From contig CAXKWD010000001.1 of assembly GCA_964059195.1 (NCBI GenBank), positions 212,916,484 to 212,980,483 on the forward strand: a DNA stretch of 64,000 nt, read 5' to 3'. Positions 11,226 to 22,400 of the stretch are shown one piece after another. A program made the translations under genes and the position numbers. This DNA comes from Ectobius pallidus. Lineage: Eukaryota; Arthropoda; Insecta; Blattodea; Ectobiidae. Position 1 is the first letter of the stretch; each line of letters opens with the position of its first letter. The notes below the pieces were generated by a model. It searched no databases. It was given only the letters and a program-made list of their open reading frames with translations, and had not been told where the DNA came from.

Positions 11226-12580
11226 AACATAATAATAAATAAATTTTATAAATGTGATATTAGGGGTGTTTTTATGATTTTAAATATCTTTAACATACTC
11301 ACATATATTCACTACATATTTTCTAAATGAAAATACAAAAAAATCTTAGGTCTAGTGATTCGTTTCTTTCTAGAAAAAAACTCTCCGTTCCTTCAAGGGC
11401 AATGTAATATAATTAAAAAAAAATTATGATAGATTAATATATTTTTAAAACTGACTTTGCGGGCCATAATTAAAGGCCTCACGGGCAGGATGTTGGAGGC
11501 CCCTTCTCTAGAAGGAACTTTACAACTTGCTGAAAGTTATAAGGATGTAAATACTGTAGTATAGCTTTCGGAAAGCTGTTCACAGAACTCAGCATGAGCT
11601 ATCGTGTCAGTGCTCCCATGGCGAAAACATTTAATGCCTACAAATTTACGATAATAATCTGACCGCTTGTTGCATGCAGCAGTAAAATCCATTACGTTAC
11701 TCGATCTCGGATATCTGAGTCGCCTGAAGCCAAGTTGTTGCTTATTGTTTTCCATAAAACTGTCCGATCTGATGGGTGAACATTAATATTGCTGAACACA
11801 TTTCCTGAATATCCTAATATATTGTGAAGGCAAGGATTACAGCTGCGACGTATTTATTGAACTATTGTGTTTCAAGGTGGCTGGCTACATAGCTGCTTTT
11901 TTGTACTGTTTCCCTGCCTCCTATATTAATCTGTCCAATAAAGGGGAACGATATTTCCCGTTATATGAGGATGCCTCGATAAAAATAGATAATTTCGACG
12001 TTTAAGCATTAGGTAAAAAATATATAGGCTACTTATTTCCTCTTTCTCGTAAAGTTCCTTAGGGCTGTTTCAGATTATCCACGCCACGCCACTCCACTCC
12101 ACATATATTTTTGTTGCCATAGGGTAGCCTTTTTTATGAGAAATTGACTGGCTATGATTTACTTTATTTCATAATTCAAGGCGCAATCATTTACTTAAAT
12201 TCCAGTAATGACTTTATTTAGTTTATTTATTTATTAGTTCCGGCAGGCCTACATTACATTATCGAATTATGGCAATGACCGTTGGTCGTTTAGCCACACC
12301 GGTAATAGGCCTACAATTATTTACTTATAACATACAGTATAGGCTACACTTTTCTTCTCCTGTTTGGACAAATCCACCTTATTGTTGGCAGGCTTTATTT
12401 TTTAAAAATCCTATTAGGCCTATTTCTCTAAGGAAATAATAGCTTCTCTGAACCTCTTTTATTTTACTTTCCATAAATTTAATCCTACAGTCTTCAATAC
12501 CTGTTCATTTGATTTTCTTGATAGTTTAGCTAATGTCATTGCTGAAATGTAATCATTCATCTCTGATTCAACTCACGACA
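11226..12580. other. No gene recognised
   Basis: AT-rich sequence with three TAGGCCTA or CAGGCCTA words between 12240 and 12425. Short reading frames here (e.g. 11537-11755, -) show no domain. Confidence 0.4.
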
Positions 12581-12916
12581 GAGCGAGGTGGCCGAGATGA
12601 TAACGTCTCGCATTCGGGGGGTCCCAGGTTCAAATCTCATGGCCGGCCAATTTGACGTGGTTTTTTTCATAGTTTCCCAGTGGTAAAGGTAAATGCCGAA
12701 TTGGATATTTACATACCATGAATCATCCTCTACATTTCATTTTAACATATCCATTTAAACTAATATCAGTTGAAATTTACTTAATAAAATACACCAACAA
12801 TAGAAACAAATGACAATCAATGATACTGTATAGACACACATCCCAAACTCTTCATATGGCCTCGTAGCTAAAAAGATTAAAAACACAGCTGAATTTAAAA
12901 AAAATAAAATATAAAA
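12581..12916 (+). repeat. SINE family 1, full-length reference copy
   Basis: Head GAGCGAGGTGGCCGAGATGA resembles a tRNA A box (Leu/Ser-like TGGCCGAG). The B box GGTTCAAATCTC lies at 12628-12639, followed by ATGGCCGGCC, a family body of about 230 bp and an A-rich tail. The layout is that of a pol III-transcribed, LINE-mobilised SINE. Fragments lie at 1466, 4024, 5226, 22327 and 51441. Confidence 0.9.
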
Positions 12917-13154
12917 TAGCTTTTCTAAAACAAAAGGAATTACTTTTTATCAAATAATGCATGATTTCTATTGTAATTTCATTTACAAACAATTGTCTTA
13001 AAACTCTAGAAATATATGTAGGCTACTACTTAATATAGTCAAACTTTAAATTTTGTAGAAATGTTTCAATGTTTGGTAATTGTAAAAGTTCAATGTTAAT
13101 GAATCAAGTTTAATTCTTTAAAATACAGTCGGTATAAAGTTTATTTTACAATAG

Positions 13155-13262
13155 TATATTGCGATACAAGTGCCGTAAGCGGTGCAGACGGATCGAGGAA
13201 AGAGTTTTTTTCAATTTCCGAGATCCGTTATGCGCTTACGGCACGAGTTTTGCATGCTATTT
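13155..13262. repeat. Imperfect inverted repeat GTGCCGTAAGCG
   Basis: GTGCCGTAAGCG...GGATC on the left faces GATCCG...CGCTTACGGCAC on the right across a short AT loop. A related GTGCCGTAAG/TTACCGCACGG pair follows at 13445-13480, suggesting a decayed fold-back element. Confidence 0.6.
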
Positions 13263-13544
13263 TTCGCACGATGATTATTTATATCTATTTATTTATATTA
13301 ATTGAGATATTAGCTGAAAATATTATGTATATACACTATTGAAGATGGATGTTATATTTCAGGAAGTGATTCGCGTGTGTTTGTTGTTATGAGAACCGGA
13401 TATTTGTCCTGGGGGGCCTTGTCCATAAGGCTTGTATTATGATGAGTGCCGTAAGTAAATTCTTACCGCACGGAAATTTGTTTTGTTTCCATAGCAACAA
13501 GATTGCGTGCGGGAATGTCAACTTACGATCCACGGCAACAATAT

Positions 13545-13605
13545 TCGTAAGTAGACCACTAATTAGTTAAGTCGTGCAAAAAAGTATATTTTAATTTATA
13601 TTGCC
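13545..13605 (+). repeat. Repeat shared with 63195-63245
   Basis: CCACTAATTAGTTAAGTCGT then GCAAAAAAGTATATTTTAA matches 63197-63245 with few changes. The family is unknown. Confidence 0.6.
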
Positions 13606-14209
13606 GCCCTGAGTTAATTCCCATCCTGCCCGGGTTTTGCTGTGATTATGTCAGGGTTTTACAAGCTTGAAGTTGACCTCGCTCGAGATTTTATTGCGCA
13701 TCGCTCATCTCTTCACGTGGCTGAGATCGAGTTTTGAACCTGAGACGTCGCGTTGGAGCGTAATGGAGGAGACCACAGAAGATTTTCTGCACGGTTTGAC
13801 ACTAGCAGGGGATGTTTACCACCTCCGCAAAGCAGCAAGTTTCCGTATTTGCAAGCTGTGCACCGGACGGACTGGTAGACCTTGAGGGACACCACAAAGC
13901 GAAGTAGGCGAACATCGCAACGACTGTTGCCAACTGTTATTACTGCTTTCTGTGTTTAAATCACTAGTGTAGCGAAATCTCCGTATAACGATATTTGTGG
14001 GTCCCAGCATATTGTATTGTTATATGAGGGTTAGTGTTATTGAAGGGTTGAAAGACTGCATGCAGAAAACTATGTAATCTACAGGATAATTCATGGAAAT
14101 GACATGAGAAAAAGTGCAAATTAATGAAAACACTAATTTAAAAACTATTTTTTTAATGATTTATTTTTTGTCGCTTTAACTCATGGGAGTCTAATCGCGA
14201 CTGTACATA

Positions 14210-14753
14210 CAGGGTGTTAATGAATAACACCGAAATATTTTACCTGTATGTAGAGGGGACATAGACAAGCAATTTTTATTAGGAGATTTTCGCTCTCTGG
14301 CGTAAAATGTGTATGCTAAAGGGCATTAAATTCATTATAATTTCGTGCTCATAAGTAAATAAATACGCGAAATAGGGTTAAAATTTTAATTAAATTGACT
14401 TCACGCCTTCTTAGTGATCGATAAAAAACTCATCCTTAATCATTCATCCACAGCGATATCATAATTTAGAGTTTTCATAATCTGCAAAATTTACACACTA
14501 ATCACATGACTGGCCACCACTGCATTAGTCTTTTTTTATTCATAACTACTGACTACAGTGTTAACAACGAAATTCCTTTGTTTTTCATTTTTTTTTCTAA
14601 TGTTAGAAGTCAGTGGCGGCCATGCCCTGGTAGATTTTATGCTGTAACAGGCAAAATTGAATCCATAGAGCAAAAATCTCCTAATAAAAGTTGCTTGTCT
14701 ATGTCCCCTCTATGCACAGGTGAAATTTTTCGGTGTTATTTATTAACATCCTG
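14210..14753. mobile_element. MITE with ~87-bp terminal inverted repeats
   Basis: Ends CAGGGTGTTAATGAATAACA and (read inward) CAGGATGTTAATAAATAACA are flanked by TA on both sides (14208-14209 and 14754-14755). The inverted repeats run to GGAGATTTTCGCTCT with roughly nine mismatches over about 87 bp and include AGAGGGGACATAGACAAGCA. The interior is non-coding. Tc1/mariner-type TA targeting is likely. Confidence 0.85.
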
Positions 14754-14847
14754 TATAATAACATTACATATTACATTACATGTAATAACCAGTAATAAAT
14801 ATTAGAACAATGATAAAGCCATAGTTTTACAAAAGAAGATATAACAT

Positions 14848-15078
14848 TTAAATTTTACTATAAACATGGATATCTTTTAAATATAATATAATGTTTTTGA
14901 ACATTTTTACATTATTGAGAACTTGTAAGTTGTCTGGTATCTTGTAATTTATCCTGATTTGATCAAAACGGCGGCATTCTGTGAGCATATGGGACACTGG
15001 CAGTGGAGAATTGCAAGTTGTTTTGTTACTCAACTTCTTTCGTTGAATTGTAACCATAACTACTTTACACCCGCACAC
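14848..15078 (-). pseudogene. LINE pol C-terminal fragment
   Basis: An open frame whose last 50 residues read like the C-terminus of a non-LTR pol: PLPVSHMLTECRRFDQIR, then IPDNLQVL, then ILYLKDIHVYSKI and stop. The pattern H-x-L-x-x-C...R...LxxxL...FLK..xLYxKI recurs in jockey/I-type elements. The first 25 codons are not recognisable, so it is 5'-truncated near 15020. Confidence 0.6.
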
Positions 15079-15930
15079 TAAAACAATAATTACTATTCAT
15101 ATTGGTTTAACATCATGGATCATGGCACTCTTTAAGCCTAGCCATATGTCAGGAATTTCAAAATCTTAGTTAGGGGGAAGAGAAAAGAAAAATACAAGAA
15201 AATTCACCACATAGCTAAGAGAAAACTAAAACAGTTGCTCCTTATGGTGTTTTAGCCTAATTGCACACATTATGTTCATATTCAAGTAACAGCGTAACTC
15301 AGAGTAGGCTATGTTTTTGCACACATAAGGGATTTTAGCCTCAATGATCCTATTTTCCAACCCTCATGAACCTTTATTTTCTGGAAAGACATGTAACAGA
15401 TATCAGGCACCCAGAAAACAATATTAGTGGCTGGGAAGGATACTGATCTTGTTCCAGCTACCATCCATAGAGCTAAGCTACTGGTTTGCAGTAACAATTC
15501 AACCTCCAAATATCGTTATAAAAGGATGTTTCTAAAATAGCTTAAATTGAGTTACATTTAACATTATTAGGCCTAAGAGTGGAAATTCGCCGGGACCAAA
15601 CAGAAATATTGCTATATGCGGGTTTTTCGTTATACCGATCTTCGTTATACAGAGGTTTGACTTTACTTGATAAATGTTTACAGAATAATATGGGGCTCAA
15701 AATATAATGAACTCATTTTTTACAGAATCTTGAATAATTGAAGGGGTCAACAAAAACGTTGTGGGTTTTCAAACAATTTGAAAAATACAGTTTTGTTGGT
15801 AGTGGGGTTTCTATAGTGCTTGGTAACTCAACTGTACAATGTTACACAGTCTACTGTTGAAATTGGTGGGAGATATTATCATTTCCATGAAGCCCTGCAT
15901 CACTGTTTTCTGGGTTTGACCATTGACGTT

Positions 15931-16130
15931 TAATAAGTGCCAGCATGGTATACCTGAGATGGTGTGGTGGACGGGAAAATGTCTGTCCGTGTGTCTGTAC
16001 GCGCGATAACTCAAATACGCTTTATCCGATTTTCATGAAACTTAGTGTACGCATTTATAACATCCATGGGAAGTAGCATATTGATTTTTGACCAAATCGC
16101 TTGGCTGGTACCGGAGTAGGTCTAACGATA
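15931..16130 (+). repeat. CTGTCCGTCTG repeat, copy 1
   Basis: Consensus order: TAATAAGTGCCAG, GTGGTGGACGGGAAAATGTC, CTGTACGCGCGATAACTC, TTTTCATGAAACTT, TTTATAAC.TCCATGGGA, GGTACCGGAGTA. The same order appears at 25646, 35434, 51060 and 62907. The family has no visible ends of a known class. Confidence 0.85.
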
Positions 16131-16949
16131 TTACCCTACTTGACAAAGTCAAAAAATTATTTCAATAAACGTTGGACTACATGTATTAAAACAGTTTTAA
16201 CTCTACATTGGACATTTGTGTTTCTACATTTAACTTTTTTTATGAACTGTACTGAGACTCAAATAAGATTCACAATAATTAGATATGCATTTTCGTAAGA
16301 TTCTGGAGGAAACGTCTTTCAGAAGAGCCGAAATTTGCCCAAAAAATTGTCAGCGAAGCTTAATATTATTCCCAAAAGTTCAGGAACCACGGATTTAAAC
16401 ATATAATTCCAGCTAAATATATGTATGGATTCAGTTGTCAAGTGTGAATAACAGAGCGGTTTACTGCAATATTTTTATAGCTTAAGTAGCGGGTTTCTAA
16501 GTTTCTATTTTTGTTATTTTTATTTATTCTTATTGCAGCCTTGTGCTGTCAGCAGCCTCGTAAAGTATTTCTCAAGCCAAGCTGTGGGAAGGCGTTATCT
16601 AATTGCTGTGCTGCAATTTGTCCTCAGTTCTGATACAAGTCAAAGATAACTACAAATTATAAACTATGTATTAAACCAACAAATTAAAATCAGTTCTGTA
16701 AACACAAGATTAATGCTATCCACTGCTCGGGTACAGTGCAGTTATTGATAACTTACAAACTGTGGAGTCAAATGGAAAATTCTTCTAGGAATACCCATCA
16801 ACTATTCTTGATTCATAATTAAGGCTACATGTTCTGATACCTGGCAGATGTTACAGAAATAATTATTCTATGAAATAAAACTGGTAATATTTTCATTGAA
16901 TCATGACATATCTGTGAAACCATAAATGAAGATATACTATACGAGTATA
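16131..16949. other. No gene recognised
   Basis: AT-rich; only short frames without domains. Confidence 0.4.
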
Positions 16950-17600
16950 CGAGGCGCGTCCAGAAAGTAAGATTCCCTGAGGCCGTTTACAGAAACCAAA
17001 CACAATTTTATGGAAATATTTGTTGTAACAGATGCAGCAAGTGTTCAGCTATTTATCAACATATTCTCCACTGGAATTGATACATTTGTCATACCGTGGG
17101 ACCAACTTTTGAACACTTGTTGGCAGTGGATTTTGGGTTTTAGGTACTGGTAACTACTAAAACAAATTTTTAAAAATAAATAAAACCACACATTAACTCA
17201 CCATTATGTAGCACGGCGTCTGCAAATTCGAAGCGTAAAAATATAGGCTATTTCTGCGGTGGCTGTGGAAACTTCATGGACAGAGTAAGACGTAAAAGTT
17301 TATAAGAATTGAACAATTTCAAAAGGTCATAAGTGAATTGAATAAAGAGGAAATCATTCTATGTATGTCAACAATAGCTGATTTTAGCTTTACAGGGATT
17401 CAACAACGAAATTATTTTTAGTAATAGTGGTTAATAATTTGATAATAAAATAAGGCAATTTATTGGGTGGGCTTGAGCCCCACGGGCACATATAAGTTGG
17501 CGCCACTGCTTGTTGGATGCTTCTAAATAACCTACTATCTTTTCCATAAAATCTGTAGCGAAGTCTATAGAGGCCTAGGAAAACTTAGAAGCAAGTAGAT
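16950..17600 (-). pseudogene. mariner transposase remnant, interrupted
   Basis: The terminal inverted repeat TACGAGGCGCGTCCAGAAAG starts at a TA (16948-16949). Inward on the minus strand the transposase C-terminus reads QKLVPRYDKCINSSGEYVDK and stop, the standard mariner C-terminal motif. Coding sequence upstream of that point resumes only beyond 17509 (a short ADFYxxGIQ-region equivalent, degenerate), because a hAT element occupies 17124-17508. No DDE residues remain. Confidence 0.8.
17124..17508. mobile_element. hAT-like element inside mariner
   Basis: Starts CAGTGGATTTTGGG and ends AAGTTGGCGCCACTG. The 8-bp target CTTGTTGG is exactly duplicated at 17116-17123 and 17509-17516. CAGTGG ends and an 8-bp duplication identify a hAT element. 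The 385-bp body has no frame. Confidence 0.88.
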
Positions 17601-17699
17601 AATTTAATATAGTTACATAGGCCTAGTTGTCATGGAACATAGACATTGTCATACGATAGAAGGTAAAAAAAACTGTAAAATTAAGTCAATTAGATCACA

Positions 17700-18115
17700 G
17701 TTAAAAATTCATTTATGTTAAGAAATGCCAACCAGAGATAGTTCTTATAAAATTGAGTCTGTTCATATTAAATGCATCGGGTGGAAACTTGAAACTTTAG
17801 TAGACATAATTTCAAAATTAGATATTGTTAAAGACAGTCTTACAGGTCGAAATGTTAAAACCCTTCCTATGTCTAGTGGCATAAGAATGTACAGTACTTC
17901 TAGGTTTGTATCTTTAACATATAGTAAAAGTTCCAGAGTATACAGTGAAGTAAGTCATGATCTTTTCACCCACAAGTAAAGATTTACGATGTTCTGTGTT
18001 AGAAGAATTAGTTGAAATTTTGATGACTTTCTTCTGAAGTATAAATACTTTAACATGAGTAGAGTTACCCCACAGCATAATATCATGCTGTGGAAGTAGC
18101 CAAAATATATAATTC
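17700..18115 (-). pseudogene. LINE reverse transcriptase C-terminal fragment
   Basis: On the minus strand from about 18090 the words IMLWGNSTH, FILQKKVIKI and, in other frames, YILELLLYVK and YATRHR follow the order of the 7584-8423 polymerase C-terminus (WGNSTH, LQKQAIRI, YIYSVMCYM, RNRN). Several frameshifts and stops make it an old fragment. Confidence 0.7.
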
Positions 18116-18373
18116 CGAGGGAACTGACTGACTGACTGACTGACTAGTCCCCTTAAAAGTTATATAACTCTACTATAGTTACTGAACTATATAGTTCACA
18201 GTAGCACAGCATCCATACGTAAATAGGTCTCGGGATCTATCCCTGTGTTACAAGCTTTCCTCTAAAGAATGTACTTTCAATTATATATCCTTTAACTGTA
18301 TCGTGGGAATATATTGGCTTCTTCGTTCAGGATTTCTTTGGAGCTTTCACATCCTCTTCTGTAAATTAATAAA

Positions 18374-18438
18374 AGAGTTATCTGCAATAAAAATGTGAAG
18401 ATAATAATTATCTTCACATTTTTATTGCAGATAACTCT
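18374..18438. repeat. Perfect 65-bp palindrome
   Basis: Two 32-base arms, AGAGTTATCTGCAATAAAAA... and its exact reverse complement, flank a single central A at 18406. All 32 pairs match. The DNA could form a cruciform, and an RNA a 32-bp hairpin. Confidence 0.97.
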
Positions 18439-18570
18439 AATTAACATCATTGCATTACGTTTGTCGTAAAACAAGTAGATGAAGGCTGTTGAATCTACTA
18501 AAAAAACAAGTGTGATTAGTTGTAGAAGTTTGTATTTATTTCTGTTTTGTGTTAGGGATGCTGCTTTTAT

Positions 18571-18752
18571 GCCGGTTGTCGACCAAGAGCTAAGCTAACT
18601 TAGCTTAGCTTAGCTCACATACAGTGAGGGATTTCATTTATGGTTGTGCCGGATTTTATATGTAGTTTTGTCGGGACAACTACATATGAAATCCCGCACT
18701 GTGTGTAAGCTAAGCTAAACTAAGTTAGCTTAGCTCTTGGTCGACAACCGGC
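18571..18752. mobile_element. 182-bp fold-back element
   Basis: Arms of about 66 bp: GCCGGTTGTCGACCAAGAGC followed by TTAGC/TAAGC-type repeats, CAGTG and GGGATTTCAT, mirrored on the right. TTTAT stands at both outer borders (18566-18570 and 18753-18757), a possible 5-bp duplication. A second nested palindrome (ATATGTAGTT/AACTACATAT) forms the loop region. No coding capacity. Confidence 0.88.
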
Positions 18753-18761
18753 TTTATACAG

Positions 18762-19207
18762 TTCAGAAACTCTTTGTTCGAAAACAGGGGGCTTAGGAAA
18801 ATATTTTGGCCTAAGAGAGATGAAAATGGGGACTGGAGAAAACTGCATAACGATGAGCTTCACAAGCTGTACTCGTCACCGGACATAGTAAGGGTAATTA
18901 AATGACGGAGGATGAAATGGGCTGGACATGTTGGGCGCATGGGGGATAAAAGATATCTAAAAAATATTGACTAACAAGCACGACGGGAAAAGACCACTTG
19001 GAAGACCTAGACGCAGGTGGGAGGACAAAATTAGGATAGATTTAAGGGAAGTCGGATTTGTGAGGGATGGTTGGATGAAGTTACCAGAGAATAGTGTTGA
19101 ATGGCGGGCTCAGGTAAGCGCAGCAATGAATCTTCGGGTTCCATAAAATATATAATATTCCTTTAACTTGCTTAGGAATTGTCTATTGCCATTGAGTAAG
19201 TAAGTAT
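18762..19207 (+). mobile_element. GNEPPGSL-type LINE 3' fragment
   Basis: The pol C-terminus reads FENRGLRKIFGLKRDE, WRKLHNDELHKLYSSPDIVR, RRMKWAGHVGRMG, then after a frameshift GRPRRRWEDK-like and IDLREVGFVRDGW-like segments, and finishes with the shared 3' end CTATTGCCATTGAGTAAGTA. In-frame stops (e.g. after VIK) and the shift near 18975 make it a pseudogene. It begins just outside the fold-back element. Confidence 0.88.
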
Positions 19208-19421
19208 GTGTTAGGGATATTTCCCAAATTTAGCCATGAAATCCTCACCTCTCGGTACATTACCTAAATTAGAGTAGAAACGAGATTTTAATAATAGAGC
19301 TTGTAATAAGAATACTTCGATAAAGTGATTCAGAATACTGTTATAATATGTTTTGAAATCTACTTTGTCTTTTTGTTATAAAAATGTCCATGTTTGAATG
19401 AAAACAGTCAACTAATTTATA

Positions 19422-19445
19422 CATTTTTTTTCTTTACAGGTGAGT
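19422..19445 (+). promoter_or_regulatory. Recursive-splice-like site
   Basis: A polypyrimidine run ends TTTTCTTTACAG at 19439 and continues directly with GTGAGT at 19440-19445. Acceptor abutting donor is the consensus of a zero-length ratcheting exon known from long insect introns. One match in 64 kb could be chance, but it fits a long-intron setting on the plus strand. Confidence 0.35.
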
Positions 19446-19929
19446 AGCTACATTGATATCCTGACAATTTCTCGAATTATCTTACTGTGAGCTGAAGATT
19501 CGGTAAGTTTTTCACAGCCATAATATTTTACGGGAGGTCGTAAGATAGTGTATCGTTTGGGCGAGTACCCATATCGTGCATAGGCTATTTTGGGCGAGAT
19601 TTTCGTAATTAGAGTTTGGATTTATAAAAAAATGAAATAGTAAAAAAGCAAGCAAATGAACACCGAAAATGCTAAGAAGTAAGCACCAAAATAGGCAAAA
19701 GCCTGATATTTATCTAAATGTGTCATAGGTCCTATTAAAAACATCAATTTTACGAAAAATTGAGTGTCAAGACTCATCTTAAAATATGCATCCTTTTCAA
19801 TATACGAGGGTCATCTCACAAGTTCTGCACACTGTAAGATAGAGTTGAAGAAAATAATTTATTTTACAAAATACCTTCAAATTTAAAAAAAATCATATAA
19901 TGACGCTCTTTTTTATTATTATACTGTTA

Positions 19930-20736
19930 CTAGCTTAAAAGACCCGGCGTCGCCCGGGTTTTGTATTTTGTAATTGGAAATTGGCTTATGAAGGATTTTC
20001 AATTTTAAATTCTAGGTCCTTATATAGGCATTTATAATTTGAAATAGGAAGAACGACTTATTACACTCAAACTATTCCCTCAGAAATCGCTTGATATAGT
20101 TTTTTATGACTCATAGAGGATCTAGAATGTTGCATCCCATCGCTTGTACAGTGCACAGCAAGCCTGGTAGAGGTTTAAATAAGAAGAAACAGAAATTCCT
20201 GTAACATAAAATTGTAATATCGAGGCGGGAAATTTCCCACTCTTATGTTACCATAAAGCATTATCACTTTCATACTTTTCTCTCCAAAAACCTGCGATAT
20301 AATATAATAATATACACATTACCATACCTCGTTTTGTTTTCTCTATGTCCAGGGTAGAGAAAGTTATGTGATTCCATTATTTTAGTGGATTTCATTCTGT
20401 AATATTTATTTATAACATGAATTATTTTGATAACTTCTCTTATTTGTCGAAAGTGCATTTCAATTGTTTTTTCCAAGCCCACCTGATGCCATTTGGCAAC
20501 AATATATTCTGTGTTTGGAATTGATAATTCTATGTAAAAAGGGATTAAGTATTTTCAAAAACATTTAATTTTTGGCATTTAGAATCAGAATTTTTCAAAA
20601 TCCTTTCTTATTGAGCACCTACATTATGAAACGAAGGTACTGTCAAAATTCCAAGTCTCTACCTGTTATAGTTTAGGCTGTACGTTGATTCCTGTCATTC
20701 AGTCAGTCAGGACAAAGCCTTTTATATATATAGAGA
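19930..20736 (-). mobile_element. Helitron family 2, copy 1
   Basis: On the minus strand it begins TCTCTATATATATAAAAGG, then CTTTGTCCTGACTGACTG, and ends with hairpin CCCGGGCGACGCCGGG, TCTTTTAAG and CTAG (19930-19933). Flanks are A (T on + at 20737) and T (A on + at 19929), so it sits between A and T without duplication. It is 807 bp and non-coding; about 85-90% alike by eye to 46708-47540. Confidence 0.9.
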
Positions 20737-20940
20737 TAGAGATGTCACACGTAATAAACGTATTTTAGTATGGTCGAACAGAAAAGTAATTTCTATAGCA
20801 ACGTCATGTAGTAAATGGTGCGTCTTTTATCATAATATAAACATTCTGTTGTAAATTGAATGTAATTGTTTAACTACAACCCTAATATGCTAATGCAAAG
20901 CAGGGTTATCTTTCTCTGGAAATTCAATAATAGTATAATA

Positions 20941-21682
20941 TTATTCCAAAAATATTAAAGACGAACGTGTTTTACAATTACTTTATAATATTTTTGTACG
21001 CAGTAAGTTAGAATATGCATCAGTTATATGGTCACCATTGTATAAAACTCATATTAATGACATAGAAAAAATTCAGAAGAGTTTTCTTTATATATGTATT
21101 TTTAAAAATATGATAGATCTGCTTTAATTGATAGAATTTCTTATAATACTTTATTAAATGAATTTAAATTTGTTACTTTAATTGGTAGAAGGTTGGTAGC
21201 GCAACAGTTATTCTTATATAAAATTATCAATGGTAAAATTGATAGTAATGAACTTTTAAAACGTATTAAATTTAATGTAGTGCAATTAAATTTAAGGAAT
21301 AGGGAATTTTTATATATTCCTGTCATTAGGTCAAAAATATTAGAATGTTCATCTTTCATTCAAATGTGTAAACGATATAATTCTTTATCACTTCAAAATG
21401 CTCTTCTGGATTTTGACTTGTCATTGAATCAGTACATGGGACTTCTTCATAAACTGTTATATGTTCCATTTGATTTGGCTTAATTTTTAGATTGTCTTGT
21501 TAAATTAATTGTAGTTATTGTAAATCATTTATGTATTTTTTTCTTTATCCTCACACATTCGTTCATTTATTGTATTGTATTTTTATACTGTACAACATGT
21601 ATTGGCGAAACTACGCCAACTGTAATTGGGATTTATTCCTGTAGTTGGCAGAATAAAATAAATAAATAAATAAATAAATAAT
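20941..21682 (+). pseudogene. LINE pol C-terminus with (AAAT)n tail
   Basis: The frame starts within the polymerase: KNIKDERVLQLLYNIF, SKLEYASVIWSPLY, HINDIEKIQKSFLY; after a frameshift near 21100 it continues LIDRISYNTLLNEFKFV and an open frame 21193-21483 ending VPFDLA. The order (LEYASVIWSP, then IEKIQK) is that of CR1/jockey-type reverse transcriptases. The 3' untranslated region ends CAGAATAAAATAAATAAAT with at least six AAAT units. 5'-truncated; lacks the FADD box. Confidence 0.85.
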
Positions 21683-22326
21683 GTGTATTCTTACTCAGAG
21701 CAGTTATGTTGATTGAACGGAAAGATTTTGTACTTACTGCAGCCCACTTCTAAAAGGCTCGCAATCTACATTCTCAGATTTAATTTTACAGTTTCGTTTT
21801 TCTTAGCTGCGAAGTCATTAAATACAGAAGTGTTAAGCCCACTTTCTAAGTAATTGCATTTTACACGCAATGCAGAAAATTAATAGCTTGCGTCCCACGC
21901 TCTTCGGTTTGCGAGACTGATAGCTTAGAACCACTTATTACACTTGCATTTGCTTGGAAATGCAATTTCTGACGACTTCCACGTTTTATATCTTACATTT
22001 ATCTTTAATTGCATAGTGTAGAAAGCAACTAACCCCAGAAAATCTAAAAATTGGGTTATAATGTGGTTTGGATAGCTATGGAGCATTCCCATGATAGTAA
22101 GAAAGCATCCTGTCCGGTGCTGCGCTCTACAGGCAAGAAAGCTAAACCTCAAAGTGCCGTTCTTAAAGTTCTCAGCCTGCAGAAAACGACAATAAATAAC
22201 GGATATTTAATATTGAAGTATGATCAGACCTTTCGGAGAATCTGTAGATGCAAATAACAGCAAATAAACTAAATGAAACCGTTATCCAATGCAATATGAA
22301 AATTAGTGCAATAAAAACAAAAAGCC
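21683..22326. other. No gene recognised
   Basis: Mixed AT-rich sequence; overlapping short frames on both strands near 21925-22257 have no domains. Confidence 0.4.
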
Positions 22327-22400
22327 GAGCGAGGTGGCCGAGATGGTAACGTCTTGGACTCTCATTCAGGATGTCTCAGGTTCAAATCCCGTGGCCGGCC
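22327..22400 (+). repeat. SINE family 1 head fragment
   Basis: GAGCGAGGTGGCCGAGATGG to GGTTCAAATCCCGTGGCCGG is complete, with the A and B boxes at tRNA-like spacing. The body is missing. Confidence 0.85.

Larger units (their letters stand above)
13968..15663. mobile_element. pogo/Tigger-like terminal pair
   Basis: Left: AAATCTCCGTATAACGATAT then TGTGGGTCCC. Read inward from the right end at 15663: AAACCTCTGTATAACGA, a second GTATAACGA, and TTTGGTCCCGGC. These GTATAACGA/GGTTTGACT ends are typical of pogo/Tigger elements. No transposase is visible; the interior holds a MITE and a LINE tail. Confidence 0.5.

Noticed and set aside
12068..12115. Possible transposon end CAGATTATCCACGCCACGCCA
   Set aside because: No partner end or duplication found.
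12628..12639. tRNA gene
   Set aside because: Box B belongs to a SINE head; the acceptor and anticodon arms do not close into a tRNA. The same applies to 28880-28940 and 50400-50460.
13716..13745. SINE-like GTTTTGAACCTGAGACG on the minus strand
   Set aside because: Only about 20 bases fit family 1 and the flanks do not continue.
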